A stretch of DNA of 64,000 nucleotides from Nilaparvata lugens (Eukaryota; Arthropoda; Insecta; Hemiptera; Delphacidae): positions 54,462,657 to 54,526,656 of the forward strand of contig NC_052507.1 in the NCBI RefSeq assembly GCF_014356525.2, given 5' to 3'. Made by a program: the position numbers and the translations under genes. The notes beneath the pieces were generated by a model. That model ran no database searches. It saw only the letters and a program-made list of their open reading frames with translations, and had not been told where the DNA came from. Of the stretch, positions 48,574 through 58,316 are shown in pieces. Positions within the stretch are counted from its first letter, which is position 1, and every line of letters starts with the position of its first letter.

Positions 48574-49173
48574 ATGAACAATAATGAGGAGCAGCCACCA
48601 TCCAACCTCCCACCCTATTCACATTCTCCACCTCCTCCGTATGGCCCACCTCCTCCCTATAGCTCCCGACCTTCATCCCCGACTTCCAGCCCCCGACCTT
48701 CTTCCTCCCCCATTAACCTACCACATACCTCCACTTCCTCAGCACCAAACACCAGGTGTGATACAACAACACTATATGATGTTGATTCATGGCCTTCCTC
48801 ACCAATCAACCTACCACATACCTCCACCACCACCACTTCCTCAGCACCAGACACCAGTAGCTTTGAGGAGAGGAGAATTATGTCCTTTTTAAGAAGGAAC
48901 GTGCAAATAAGGAGTCAGCTATTCACAGAAAACACACAAGACGATGATGATGATGATGATGTAGATAGTCTGGATGATGTTGACCCCGATGAGCCAGACC
49001 ATCGACATCATGTCACTAGTGTGTGTTCAATGTGTAGGATAGTTGACAACTTTTTATGTCTCCTACTCCCCTGCATGCACTTAGCATGCAAATTATGCCT
49101 GCTAAGTTCACGAAAATGCAGGTATTGCAAGAGGCCGATTGATGGCTGGTTCAGCATCAGGCAATCGCCTTAA
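48574..49173 (+). CDS. RING finger protein (IAP-type RING) of Polinton B
   Basis: 199 residues from ATG 48574, two bases after the acceptor. N-terminal half is low-complexity Pro/Ser/Thr-rich with SSPINLPHTST repeats. An acidic DDDDDDDVDSLDDVD run comes next. The C-terminal RING is C-x2-C-x10-PC-x-H-x3-C-x2-C-x6-C-x2-C (CSMC, PCMHLACKLC, CRYC), the compact pattern of IAP proteins and other E3 ligases. It could target host proteins for ubiquitination. No BIR domain here. Frame intact. It is on the opposite strand from the neighbours and forms its own transcription unit. Confidence 0.85.
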   Translation: MNNNEEQPPSNLPPYSHSPPPPYGPPPPYSSRPSSPTSSPRPSSSPINLPHTSTSSAPNTRCDTTTLYDVDSWPSSPINLPHTSTTTTSSAPDTSSFEERRIMSFLRRNVQIRSQLFTENTQDDDDDDDVDSLDDVDPDEPDHRHHVTSVCSMCRIVDNFLCLLLPCMHLACKLCLLSSRKCRYCKRPIDGWFSIRQSP

Positions 49174-49333
49174 TAGCACAAGCTCTTCCTTTCCTTTTCC
49201 CCTCCCTCCCTCCCACCCCTCATCGTGGCCGGCGGCGGCGGCCTGCCTGGATGAAGGCAGTTTACCATCACCTTCATCATCTCATGTAATTAAACTAATA
49301 ATATGTTCTCACCTACTAGTACTACTTTTATTT

Positions 49334-49374
<41 letters not shown>

Positions 49375-49419
49375 TGTTGTTCTTCACGATTCACATGCAT
49401 TGTTTTTTCAGGGGAAAAA
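49174..49419 (+). other. intergenic or intronic region with GT microsatellite
   Basis: Pyrimidine-rich tract, then a GT repeat (about 49336-49379), then a TTTTTTCAG acceptor-like sequence at 49403-49411. Probably the intron in front of the next plus-strand gene or an alternative exon of the RING transcript. Confidence 0.55.
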
Positions 49420-50024
49420 ATGAATAGAGTAAACGAAATTGTGGTGGTGGAAGAAGAAGAAAACGGAATACAGGCAGATGATTTGGTGGTGGAAGAAGAA
49501 GAAGAAGAAAAGAGGGTAAAAGATATTGGAGTACAAGTCGACTTTAATGGCACTAGTTGGGAAAAAAATCGTTACTTTAATACCGTTCAAAAGGTGGTTC
49601 CACTAAACCTAACTGGCACCCCCTTCTTTTCAATCGATACACAAACTAACACCTCCACCTCCCACCCTAACAGATATTACACCCCTAGACGTCACGGCAT
49701 CACCTCACCCTCCGCCTCCTACTCCATCTTCCACCCTAGACGTCGCGGCATGACCCCACCCTCCGCCTCCTCCTCATCCTCCTTCACCCTAGACGTCGCG
49801 GCAGCACCTCATTCAACACATATAGACAGCAGGTGCACCATTATGAAGAAGAAGATGACGATTATACCCGCAACATGCCCGTATTACCCCCACGACTCCC
49901 AGAGCGCCAAGAGGATGTGCCCTATCCTCTAACGCCTGAAGGCTTCCCTGATTGGGATCTTATAAATCTTAGAAATGGAATTGAACCCCACTATTCTAAT
50001 TTCACTAATGCGCGGCCTGGATAA
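49420..50024 (+). CDS. Polinton B plus-strand protein, repeat-rich, with a frameshift
   Basis: ATG 49420 follows the acceptor. The first 50 residues are acidic (EEEENG, EEEEEEKR); the middle carries three copies of a (P/S)RR(H/R)G(I/M)TxPSAS unit. The reading 49420-49932 runs on in a likely wrong frame after about 49780. In the alternate frame 49833-50024 (EEEDDDYTRNMPVLPPRLPERQ...) is a plausible C-terminus. AATAAA at 50103-50108 is a likely poly(A) signal. Function unknown. Possibly co-transcribed with the RING gene. Confidence 0.5.
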
Positions 50025-50264
50025 TAGGATTCATCATCATAATGTAATTGAACACACTTTACCTCCTTCTACTTTTCATACACTAAATAGCTGGTTAGAC
50101 AAAATAAAAAGACAATTAGATTTTTCGGCTTTATAGCCTTTTTTGTTTTTTTATTAGCAACACAAAGTTACACATTTTTTTTTAAATTACATTGTTTGTG
50201 TTTACAAATCACATTATATTTTTTAAATAATCTCAAAAGTTTTTTTAATCTTACTACTACTTTA

Positions 50265-51478
50265 TCAGACCGAATGAACCGTTCCAGTTAAGGGGCGGTA
50301 TTCTTTAATTACATCGTAGATCATGAGACAATAGGCACGTGTAGATTCTGGGATATTTTCACTGGCTTCAAAATCAACCCTTATGTCCACACTGCCGGTT
50401 TTCAGCGTTTCTGTCTGTCGTGAACAATCGAAAACAAATAACGGCAACTTTTGTAGAGCAGACTTTGGTAGGAGTGGAATTCCGGCACGTGTATCTCCGT
50501 GATTATAGGTTCCATTGAATTGTGTGTACATGTTATACATTCGAGAATCATCCCCGTCAATAGTTTCGTAGGGAAAGTAACATGTATTCAGATAAACACG
50601 TACATCTTTCACTTTACACTTGTCAAAATGAGAAGCATTCTTTGTCGTAACACCACGTCTTGCAGTTTGCAACGCAACAACAATATACCTTGGTTTTTCC
50701 ATATGTGATGCAGTTTTCACGTTCCATGAATGCTTTGTGCTTGATGGTACAGATGGATACTCATAAAGTTCCCAATGCCTGAATGACATTTGTATAGGTG
50801 TATCATCTCTAACCATTTTCAATAGAGAAAGTTTTGCTTCATCAGAAACCTCAATGTACGGTATCCTCCACTCTAGGCGTTTAATGTCAATTTTACCTTC
50901 GGTATTAAGACAATCATTATCGTTGGCAGCTCGTCTCAACACTAATTCTTGTTTGACATTCAGCATAATACGTCTATAGTCTTCCGCAAAACCCATCAGA
51001 TAGCGTAGTGGTACATCGAGAATATTTGTGTCTGTTCCATTCACCGAAAATGGTTTAAATCCGTTGGTAGAATCGTAATAATAGCCGGAATTCTCCATTT
51101 TCTCCTGTTCATCTTTTTCAAAAGTGACAGCATTTTTCAAAAGTGTAGTTATGCCTGGACTTCGAGTACTATCAACCTCAGCCCCATTAATTTCATAACG
51201 GATTTCAGAAAATAGAAAAGCGAAAAATCCTGGTACACATGCTGCTGTATTTATTGCCTTTCCATCTGTTGTGGTAAGTGTAAATTCCAAGTGAAGATAA
51301 CTCTCTGATGGGATAGTATATATATTTTAGTTTGCTGGACACATAATTTGATCTCGTCATTGGCTGCAAAACTTCTATTGTAGGGTGCATGAGTGTGAAA
51401 ATCATAAGAGGTAATGCTGTCGTCTGAAAACGGTCCGCTTCTCCTTACATCCAAAATTGACATTTTTTTCTTATTCAC
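50265..51478 (-). pseudogene. Polinton B major capsid protein (double jelly-roll type), frameshifted
   Basis: The N-terminal part (51478-51251, MNKKKMSILDVRRSG start) and the main part (51290-50265, 341 residues) are in different frames. The break falls in an AT microsatellite near 51320. Motifs match Polinton A: HTHAPYNRS, FLFSEIRYEINGAEVDS, LNVKQELVLRRAAND, RYIVVALQTARR, and YLNTCYFPYET. The C-terminal block FDCSRQTETLKTGSVDIRV ends in a jelly-roll strand. The Polinton MCP builds the hexameric shell. Only one visible break. Confidence 0.7.
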
Positions 51479-51693
51479 TTTGTTCTTTTTGTACTAATTA
51501 CGCGTAGTCCTCTGTTTAGTAGATAATTAATACTTTTAGATGTTAGCTCTGCAGTGCCTGGCAGACGAATGACGTTTTTGTTAGTTGTTCCTGTATTATT
51601 AATATTTGGCAAATCCAATAGTTGTCTAGAATCTTCTTCTTTCTTCTTCTTCTCTTCCTTCTCGCCTATAATTACCACCAAGTCGTTTAACAA
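51475..51693 (-). CDS. small Polinton protein upstream of the capsid gene
   Basis: 72 residues. Charged N-terminal EKEEKKKKEED, then LPGTAELTSKSINYLLNRGLRVI. Conserved in Polinton A at 37970-38110. It overlaps the capsid start by four bases. Function unknown. Confidence 0.6.
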   Translation of the reverse strand: MLNDLVVIIGEKEEKKKKEEDSRQLLDLPNINNTGTTNKNVIRLPGTAELTSKSINYLLNRGLRVISTKRTK

Positions 51694-51705
51694 ACAATAG
51701 TACCA

Positions 51706-52668
51706 TTATTGCTGTTTTCTCAGATGAAGAGTAATATTGATTTGTTCGTTACGAAAATTAACTAGTCGTCCACTTTCGTCTACAATTTGCAATGTGATAG
51801 AACTTATGCGTTTGCTGTCCACAGGCAAATAGACTACAGTGTTTGCTACGATAGCTATTTTATAGCCAGGATCGATCATAGGGTAAAACTCGTAGAGAAC
51901 ATGGTCCTGTACACCGTTTGTGAATGAACCGTGAACAATATCACACAGTACACGTACAACATTAGGTCTATCCAATTTCATTGCTACGTCACTCTTTGCT
52001 TCTAAATTAGGTTCTATAATTCTATTACTTTTAACTCCCAACAGTTTACCTATTGAGTCGTCCGACGAAAATCTTAATTGACAATCACATTTGAAAGAAC
52101 ATTTCATTGTGGAGGGATCTAGTGCAAGATTTAATTTAACACCATGCTCTTTCAATCTAGACTCTAATAAATCTTTTATTGTTTGAAATTCGAAACTGCC
52201 TTCTGGAAGAAATATACTTTGCCATTGTTCTCCTTCTCCTCCTCCTCCTGTGCTAATCTCATCTTGTTCTTTATTCTTAGTCACTTTTTCCTTTTTCCCC
52301 CCCTTCTCCTTCTCCTTCTCCTCACCACCACCACCACCTATGGACGGTGATGTTTTTGAAGGTAGACTCCACAGCGAATAACTATCCACCATGCCAATAC
52401 CGAGAATTTCGTCATGTGTAAGTTCTAATCGATTAGCAGTAGTATTAGTATTAATAGTACTATTACTTCGTTTCTGTTTTGGTTTTTTGGTCAAAAATTC
52501 CAACCTATTGTTGAAACCATTTTCTACATTTGGAATTGAGTTATTGCATGTAAAACTGAGCAATCCTAGCTCCCAACCTCCATTGTTGCCTTCCTCATCA
52601 TCTCTAGTATCTATTGGCGGATAAAACTCACTTACCAAAATAGGCTTGTTACCACCAAAACAAAGCAT
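51706..52668 (-). CDS. Polinton B penton-like minor capsid protein
   Basis: 320 residues in one open frame. N-terminus VSEFYPPIDT and WELGLLSFTCNNSIPNV; an insert of Gly/Glu/Lys low complexity (about residues 105-150); EGSFEFQTIKDLL; KLLGVKSNRIIEPN; HVLYEFYPMIDPGYKI; and a terminal LVNFRNEQINITLHL strand. This is the conserved Polinton single jelly-roll (penton-type) pattern. It follows the protease gene as in Polinton A. Intact. Confidence 0.68.
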   Translation of the reverse strand: MLCFGGNKPILVSEFYPPIDTRDDEEGNNGGWELGLLSFTCNNSIPNVENGFNNRLEFLTKKPKQKRSNSTINTNTTANRLELTHDEILGIGMVDSYSLWSLPSKTSPSIGGGGGEEKEKEKGGKKEKVTKNKEQDEISTGGGGEGEQWQSIFLPEGSFEFQTIKDLLESRLKEHGVKLNLALDPSTMKCSFKCDCQLRFSSDDSIGKLLGVKSNRIIEPNLEAKSDVAMKLDRPNVVRVLCDIVHGSFTNGVQDHVLYEFYPMIDPGYKIAIVANTVVYLPVDSKRISSITLQIVDESGRLVNFRNEQINITLHLRKQQ

Positions 52669-52917
52669 CTTGTTATGTCAAAGTTGACTCACTCAATGAC
52701 AACACCTGTTAATGCATTGTGTTTTTATATTCTAGATTTTGCGGAAAATCAATAGTGAGTGAGGATAGTCTCTCTCTCTCTCTCTCTTATTCTAAAGAAT
52801 AGGTAAGTTGTAAAAAAACTGAGAAGATAAGTTAATCACACACACACTTTATTTTATTCATTTTCAAACTTACATAAAATTGTGGTTATTCATTTTCAAA
52901 CTTACATAATATTGAGA

Positions 52918-53346
52918 TTACAAAAAATGAGTGCCATATATTTCATCTACAAGAAATTTTAAACATAAGTGTCCACAAATGTGTGAGTAAACATTCTCTT
53001 GTTTATGTTCGAAATTGTATTCTATTGTTGTGGCCGGTGTTTGTCCACGACGCATGTAGGCTATAAATTCATGTGGTGGTCTAAGATTGCCAAAAGCGTC
53101 AAAGTAGTGAACAACATTGTCCTTCTTCACATAGCACACCCAATGTGTTCCTTGTCCACCTAGTATATCAAGATTTATACACGCGCACTCTTGACTTCGT
53201 GGTCCACAAAGAGGTAATGTATTACGCATAAAGACACCACGAAAATTTTTCAATCGTAAAATACAAGCATACTTGTAGAGATCAGCTTCGCTAAGTGCTC
53301 TATCTGGTAAGGCTATTATCGAAGTTTTTAATGTGGATGATGACAT
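52918..53346 (-). CDS. Polinton B adenain-like cysteine protease
   Basis: Start chosen at ATG 53346 (MSSSTLKTS). The longer frame from 53643 runs over the overlapping PLA2 gene and is likely spurious. Catalytic motifs: GQGTHWVCY (His), HYFDAFGNL (Asp), SHICGHLCLKF (Cys). Family: adenovirus-like proteases that process capsid and core proteins. It overlaps neither the penton gene nor the promoter region (52669-52917, with a CT run at about 52770-52787). Frame intact. Confidence 0.85.
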   Translation of the reverse strand: MSSSTLKTSIIALPDRALSEADLYKYACILRLKNFRGVFMRNTLPLCGPRSQECACINLDILGGQGTHWVCYVKKDNVVHYFDAFGNLRPPHEFIAYMRRGQTPATTIEYNFEHKQENVYSHICGHLCLKFLVDEIYGTHFL

Positions 53347-53381
53347 TTTCTCCTTCTGCTGCTCCTCCCCACTCCTCCTCC

Positions 53382-54079
53382 TCATCCTCCTCTTCCTCTC
53401 ACCATGTATGGTTGTAACTGCGGTTGATGTCTCAAATAGATTCCTCGACCTGACACTACCCTCCCCCTCATCCATTTTCTCCTTATCGTACTGTGTAGTT
53501 TTGTTGGTCTGTTTGCCTTTCTTCTTCTTCTTCTCAGTCTCATCCCGCCTCGAAAAGTTGATTTTGCTTTCATAATATTGGTTACAGCTAATGCCGCTGC
53601 TTTTTCCAATAGACCCGCGTCTGAAGATGTTACTCTGCTCCAAGCACGCTCTGCTAACTCTCTATCAGCTACTGCTCTGCTTGCTGTGTCGCTACTGTTC
53701 GCGTATGCAATATCGTGCTTCTTGCAAGCTTCGTCCAATTTATTTACACCTGGGTCATTCTTGCTAATCTTTTAGCTAATTTTGTCCCTGGTCCGCAGTA
53801 CGAGTAGCCTACAAAATTAAAAAAAAAACATATCGCCATAATTATTATTATATCTAGATTGACTACAGCTTATCTTGCACTATACTGTTGAGAATATTTT
53901 TTTTACCTGGTATGTGGAGTTCCACAGGTAATAAGTCAATGGATTAATTTATAACACTTCCAACTGCACCAGAAATATCACTCAGAATTCCACGTCCTTT
54001 TTTTTGAGTGACTTTTCCCCCCACCACTTGAAGAAGAAGAACAAGTACTCAATATCTTCCCCTTTCCAAAGACAGCCAT
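53382..54079 (-). pseudogene. Polinton B phospholipase A2 protein with an intron, broken
   Basis: Exon 1 runs from ATG 54079 to 53907 (basic start, KKGRG, ISGAVGS hydrophobic helix, VELHIP end). A 98-base intron (53906-53809) has GTAAAA and TTTTGTAG ends. Exon 2 opens with SYCGPGTKLAKRL, the calcium-binding loop, and later has CKKHDIAYANS with the catalytic His-Asp. The phase fits exactly at the splice join. Breaks: a frame change in the G run near 54030, TAA at 53944-53946, and a frame change between the loop and the HD motif. C-terminal part is basic (RRRRRKA). Family: parvovirus VP1u-type PLA2. Polinton A lacks this intron. Confidence 0.75.
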
Positions 54080-54112
54080 CAAATGGTTTGTTTCAATCGA
54101 TAAGTGCTGTAT

Positions 54113-54553
54113 TTATTGCATTCTGCTAATGAGTCTTTCTTTTATAAGCTCTTGATGTAGAGTATCGTGTGACAATTCCTTTGAAATTGCATTGGCAATA
54201 ATTGCAAACGCAGACACTGTAATTTCTCTCACTCTTTCAATTAGTGTTTCACTATTCAACAGTGATTTAATCATCTCTTCTTCTGTTAATTGTGTTGATG
54301 GCGAAGATGTAAATTCTTTAATTGCTTGCTCAATCAACTGTTTACACGTATTTACATTGATAGCATCTCTATTGTTACGTGGATTACCAACATTAGTAAC
54401 TCGTCTGCCACGGATATTAATGTTTCCAACAGGATCCATTTCTGTTAACAGTTGGTTACTTGTTCTTCTTCTGCATCTGATGTTGTTGCTACGACAATAA
54501 CGATAATACTGAAGAGCACTAGACCTCATTTCACCATAAAAGTCACCAACCAA
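54113..54553 (-). CDS. Polinton B protein of unknown function, 146 aa
   Basis: Arg-rich YCRSNNIRCRRR near the start, then RGRRVTNVGNPRNNRDAIN and a helical C-terminal half (KQLIEQAIKEF, EEMIKSLLN, AFAIIANAISKEL). It lies between the PLA2 and conserved genes. No counterpart was found in Polinton A. A coiled fibre-base or core protein is possible. Confidence 0.5.
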   Translation of the reverse strand: MVGDFYGEMRSSALQYYRYCRSNNIRCRRRTSNQLLTEMDPVGNINIRGRRVTNVGNPRNNRDAINVNTCKQLIEQAIKEFTSSPSTQLTEEEMIKSLLNSETLIERVREITVSAFAIIANAISKELSHDTLHQELIKERLISRMQ

Positions 54554-54644
54554 CTGAACACATTTCTACCTAATCGCGTCCTTTTCTTTTTTTGTTAAAA
54601 CCCCTTTCCATCACATTTTTCCTCCTCCTCCTCCTCTGCCTCAC

Positions 54645-57482
54645 TTAAATTGGTGCCGGAGCAATGCCCTCTATATATCCATTTTCAATTAGTTCTTCTA
54701 AAATCGAATTGATTTCGTTTTGATGACCAGTATTGCCAACTGCGTGTGATTCATCAAGCAGGTGGAGCCTATCAACCAACTCATTAGGGTTATTCCAGTA
54801 AAGCCTTGTACACACGTCCATACAGATTCGCGCGAACAATCGTATGTACATATGCCTCAACATTCACTGTACGTCCTTGTGGACGCGATCCACGTATGCC
54901 TCACCATTCAAAAAGCTATCTGATTTGCAGACGACACGAAGACATGGTAGATGTAGATTTTCCACAACATGACAACAATGGCGTCATTCCATCATTGAAG
55001 ATAGCTATCTCAAATTTCAGCAGTATCATTTTATTTCAATGACTTATATAATAAAATCAAAAATAAAACTTGACAAACGATGTTGGTGGGTTGAACGATT
55101 GTAGGTTGAAGTAAGGAAATAAATTGCTACATGACATAATATTGTCAATTTAAACTTTCTTAGGTTGTCAAAACATTATCTTGTTAATATACTGAATCTA
55201 ATTCAACTGGTTATCTAAACAAAAAATGATATCATCATGAGGGAAGCAATAACTCCACAAGAACGATTGGCTCTAACTTTGAGATTCTTGGCATTAGGCG
55301 ATTCATTTGTTGGTTTTCAATATCTATTCTGAATCTCAAAAAAAGAAAAATTCTACAATAATTCCAGAAGTTTTGATGACCTAATCAAAGCACTTAACAC
55401 TGTCTCACAAAATTGACAGTCTTCTTTAAGGAAATTAGCCATAAATTGAATCAAATACTAAATTGCTGCCCATTTTAAACTGACTCTGCTCATACACATG
55501 ACAAAACAAGATTCTCCAATAGATTAGCTTCAAGATTTACCTTCAAGGGAATACTAGTTCAAAGTTTGAATAAATCTCTCTATAGATAGCCTAGCTATCT
55601 AAAACGTATAATATCATATTGAAGATTACAATTTTAATTAACAACTCTGATTGATAACATGAAACAAACACAAGATGATTTGATAGCCACAGTAAAATAA
55701 TATTTGAGCTATACTTTCTTGTAGGAACCCTGTAGAGAAGCTTTTTTCACTTAAATTATGCAGTTCTAAATTTGTTAATCATGATACAAATTATATACTC
55801 CATGCATGTTTCTCTTTAAATATTTGACAATCCACTTATCCTACAAAATTACAAAAATCCTACAATTTACAATTAGTTATTGGATCACAATTTGATTTGT
55901 CATTCATTAACCTAATTCCAATGGAATTAGGTTATGACGCCTTCAATGCTTACGTTTTGCCTCACCCGTATGGCAAAATCGCGTCCACACGTACATTCAA
56001 TGCTCGCCCGAGGCGCCTTTGAGCACGCCAAAATACCGACAGGGTTCCGGTTCGCCCACATGCCTCAGCAAACAGTGTCCACACGTGCGAATGCAAGCCC
56101 ATACACGTATGCTCACCCGAGGCAAACGTACGTGTGTACACCGTTTAAATGTAGTCGATGAATGTATTATTGTCACTGTTGTCTGGAACAATATTGTACA
56201 GAGTTTTCAATCCTCGACCTTGTACTTTCTTTTGCTGCTGCATCAATGGTGTACGAGCCGCTGCTGGTGATAATGATTTTTTCAGCAGGTCATCATAATC
56301 AGCTGTTGTTGTTGTTGATGGTTTCTTTGGAGTAGCTTCATCGGCGAGTTGTAATATTTTTTTAATTATTGACTTATACTTGATTTGATTGTAATTAGCA
56401 ATTTTGCCATCGGTACGATAACCTTTTCTATAAACATTAGTCCAATTAAAAATTCGTCTGTAAATGCGTTTATCTTTTTCAGTTACTAGAAATATGTAGG
56501 GATTTTTCATGAAAATCAGCTCGCAAAGTCCTTGTGTAACTGGAAACTTGCGTACACCTAATTCTCCAGTTTGTTCATCTCTTTTAGGATTACTTAGAAT
56601 TATTTCACTACCATCATTGTCGAATGTCATTACTTTGCTACCCAGAAAATATTTTCCACTAAATGGTTTGATTCTTGGTCCAAAATGTTGATCAATCTCC
56701 TTTTCTTTTTTCAACCATCTCAAAATATAACTGCCCAATATAGTATTTTCGGATAGTGTCGTTTGTGATACAGGTAACGTAGTTTCCTCTTCCTCTTCAT
56801 CCTTCACCTCCTCCTCCTCCTCATCTCCATCCTATTCCTCCTCCTCCTCCTCCTCCTCCTCCCTAGTTTTATCAACAACATCATCATCATCATCTTGCAA
56901 TAAACGTCTCTTTATTGAAGAAACTGCAGCTGACACGCTCCTATTCTCTTCCTTTTTCACTTGTTCGTTATTGTCTCCTCCTCCTCCTCCACTCTCCTTT
57001 GCACTGTCACTTTTCTCCAAAATCGAAGGTAGAAGAGAAGTAGTAGTAGTAGATGATGATTATCTGTGTTTCCGTTTTCCAAGGCTGGATTGAGATAACG
57101 GTGTAGACGAAGAGTGTTGCTGATGAAAGTAATTTGTTTCAGGATATAGTGATTGCTGATGATGATGCTGTATTGATGTTGACGAAGTGTTGTCATCGCT
57201 ACGGTTGAGAATAAGATTTGTAATATCCTTGAGTGGATCCAAGAGCGGTTGCATTCGTTTAGTGTTTTGTTCGTCGCTCGAAGATAAATCTTGAGTAAGT
57301 GCTTTGTGTTTCTGTTTTATATAACGTTTCAGCTTACTTATCTCAGTAGTAGTTGTCAATTTATTCTTTAGTTTACTGTTCTTTTTCTCTTTCTTCTTCT
57401 TCTTCTTCTTTTCCCTAGTCTTCTTACTTATGTTGCTGTTACCACCACCACCACCAGCACCAAGTGCTCCACTCCCCTCCAT
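54645..57482 (-). pseudogene. conserved Polinton B protein, split by a MITE and two stops
   Basis: One frame from ATG 57482 contains a Lys-rich coiled N-terminus and acidic stretches, TAA at 57060-57062 and TAG at 56832-56834. It then encodes the conserved core: ENTILGSYILRW, YFLGSKVMTF, LCELIFMKNPYI and RRIFNWTNVYRKGY, to about 56145. The conserved tail, NNPNELVDRLHLLDES and EINSILEELIENGYIEG, continues at 54811-54645 beyond the inserted MITE. It is the same protein as 40097-40351 plus 62006-62626 in Polinton A. Two consecutive genes rather than one are possible upstream. It is a characteristic Polinton protein of unknown role. Confidence 0.65.
54807..56140. mobile_element. 1.33-kb MITE-like element inside the conserved gene
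   Basis: Termini TGTACACACGT (54807) and ACGTGTGTACA (ending 56140) are inverted. Subterminal CpG-rich inverted segments (54860-54925 and about 55945-56010) carry CGCGTCCACA-type motifs. It has no gene. It splits the conserved gene: coding text resumes at both edges. I could not settle the target duplication. Confidence 0.75.
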
Positions 57483-57507
57483 CGCAATAACTAGCACTAG
57501 ACTGAAG

Positions 57508-58290
57508 TTATTTCGGTTGTGCACTGACTAAAAATGCATCGAATCCTTGTCTGTAGCGTCCATTATCCTTGTCTGATGTACAGTCAATAACTAGAAACGC
57601 ATGCGCGGATGACGACCATACATTATCGCACATGGTTTGGAATTCGTCCAGTGACATATCACCACTGCACACATGATCTCTGAACAAGTGTTTTGTATTC
57701 AACTGGTCCTGTTGGAACACGATTAGAAAATTAGCATTGTCTCGTATCAATTGTTTTGGTATATGGCTGTAGGTTTGTGCCAAATAAAAACAATCCACAT
57801 TACTGTGTCTTCCCGTTGTGAAGTAACGTCGTTTAGCATCTTGTTGTTCACAAATTACATCGTCAAATATAATTATAGAGTTGGGGGGCAGTTCGTGGGG
57901 TGGGGGAATTTCTTCGCTTGCGTCACACTCTGTGTAACTGAGTTCCGGCGAAAAACCACTCATAACGGCACGTAAAAAATTGTATTTATCTTGAAATGTT
58001 GTTTTGGAAAATAAGTAGATATGTGAGAAACGAATACCATTTGGATTGAATAGTATGTTGAATAGTACGTTTGTTTTACCACAGCCTGATGGTCCACATA
58101 TAATGCATCTCACATGATTCGGAAATAGAGAACTGTGTCTTTTGTTTTTCCCTCCCACCTGTTGTTTCAAAGTTCTACTGACAATACAATCAAAATCGAT
58201 AACTGGTAGCTTTTGTTTAGTTTCAATATTTCTTCTTCTACTTTTTCCACCTCCTCCTCCTCTTCCTCCTCCTCCTCCACTTATCATCAT
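57508..58290 (-). CDS. Polinton B genome-packaging ATPase (A32-like)
   Basis: 260 residues. Gly/Arg-rich N-terminus, then Walker A CIICGPSGCGKTNVLFN at about 63-79. Walker B SIIIFDDVICEQ is at about 140. Sensor region YLAQTYSHIPKQLIRDNANF. Family: FtsK/HerA-type DNA packaging ATPases of Polintons and NCLDV. The C-terminal part matches the Polinton A remnant at 62849-63138. The stop lies at 57508. Intact. Confidence 0.9.
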   Translation of the reverse strand: MMISGGGGGRGGGGGKSRRRNIETKQKLPVIDFDCIVSRTLKQQVGGKNKRHSSLFPNHVRCIICGPSGCGKTNVLFNILFNPNGIRFSHIYLFSKTTFQDKYNFLRAVMSGFSPELSYTECDASEEIPPPHELPPNSIIIFDDVICEQQDAKRRYFTTGRHSNVDCFYLAQTYSHIPKQLIRDNANFLIVFQQDQLNTKHLFRDHVCSGDMSLDEFQTMCDNVWSSSAHAFLVIDCTSDKDNGRYRQGFDAFLVSAQPK

Positions 58291-58316
58291 TATCAGATCA
58301 GATCAGAACAATTGAT

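Noticed and set aside
49303..49419. N-terminal extension of the plus-strand frame at 49303
   Set aside because: It translates a GT repeat and a likely intron; the ATG at 49420 follows an acceptor.
53347..53643. N-terminal extension of the Polinton B protease frame
   Set aside because: It overlaps the PLA2 coding text on the same strand in another frame and lacks protease features.
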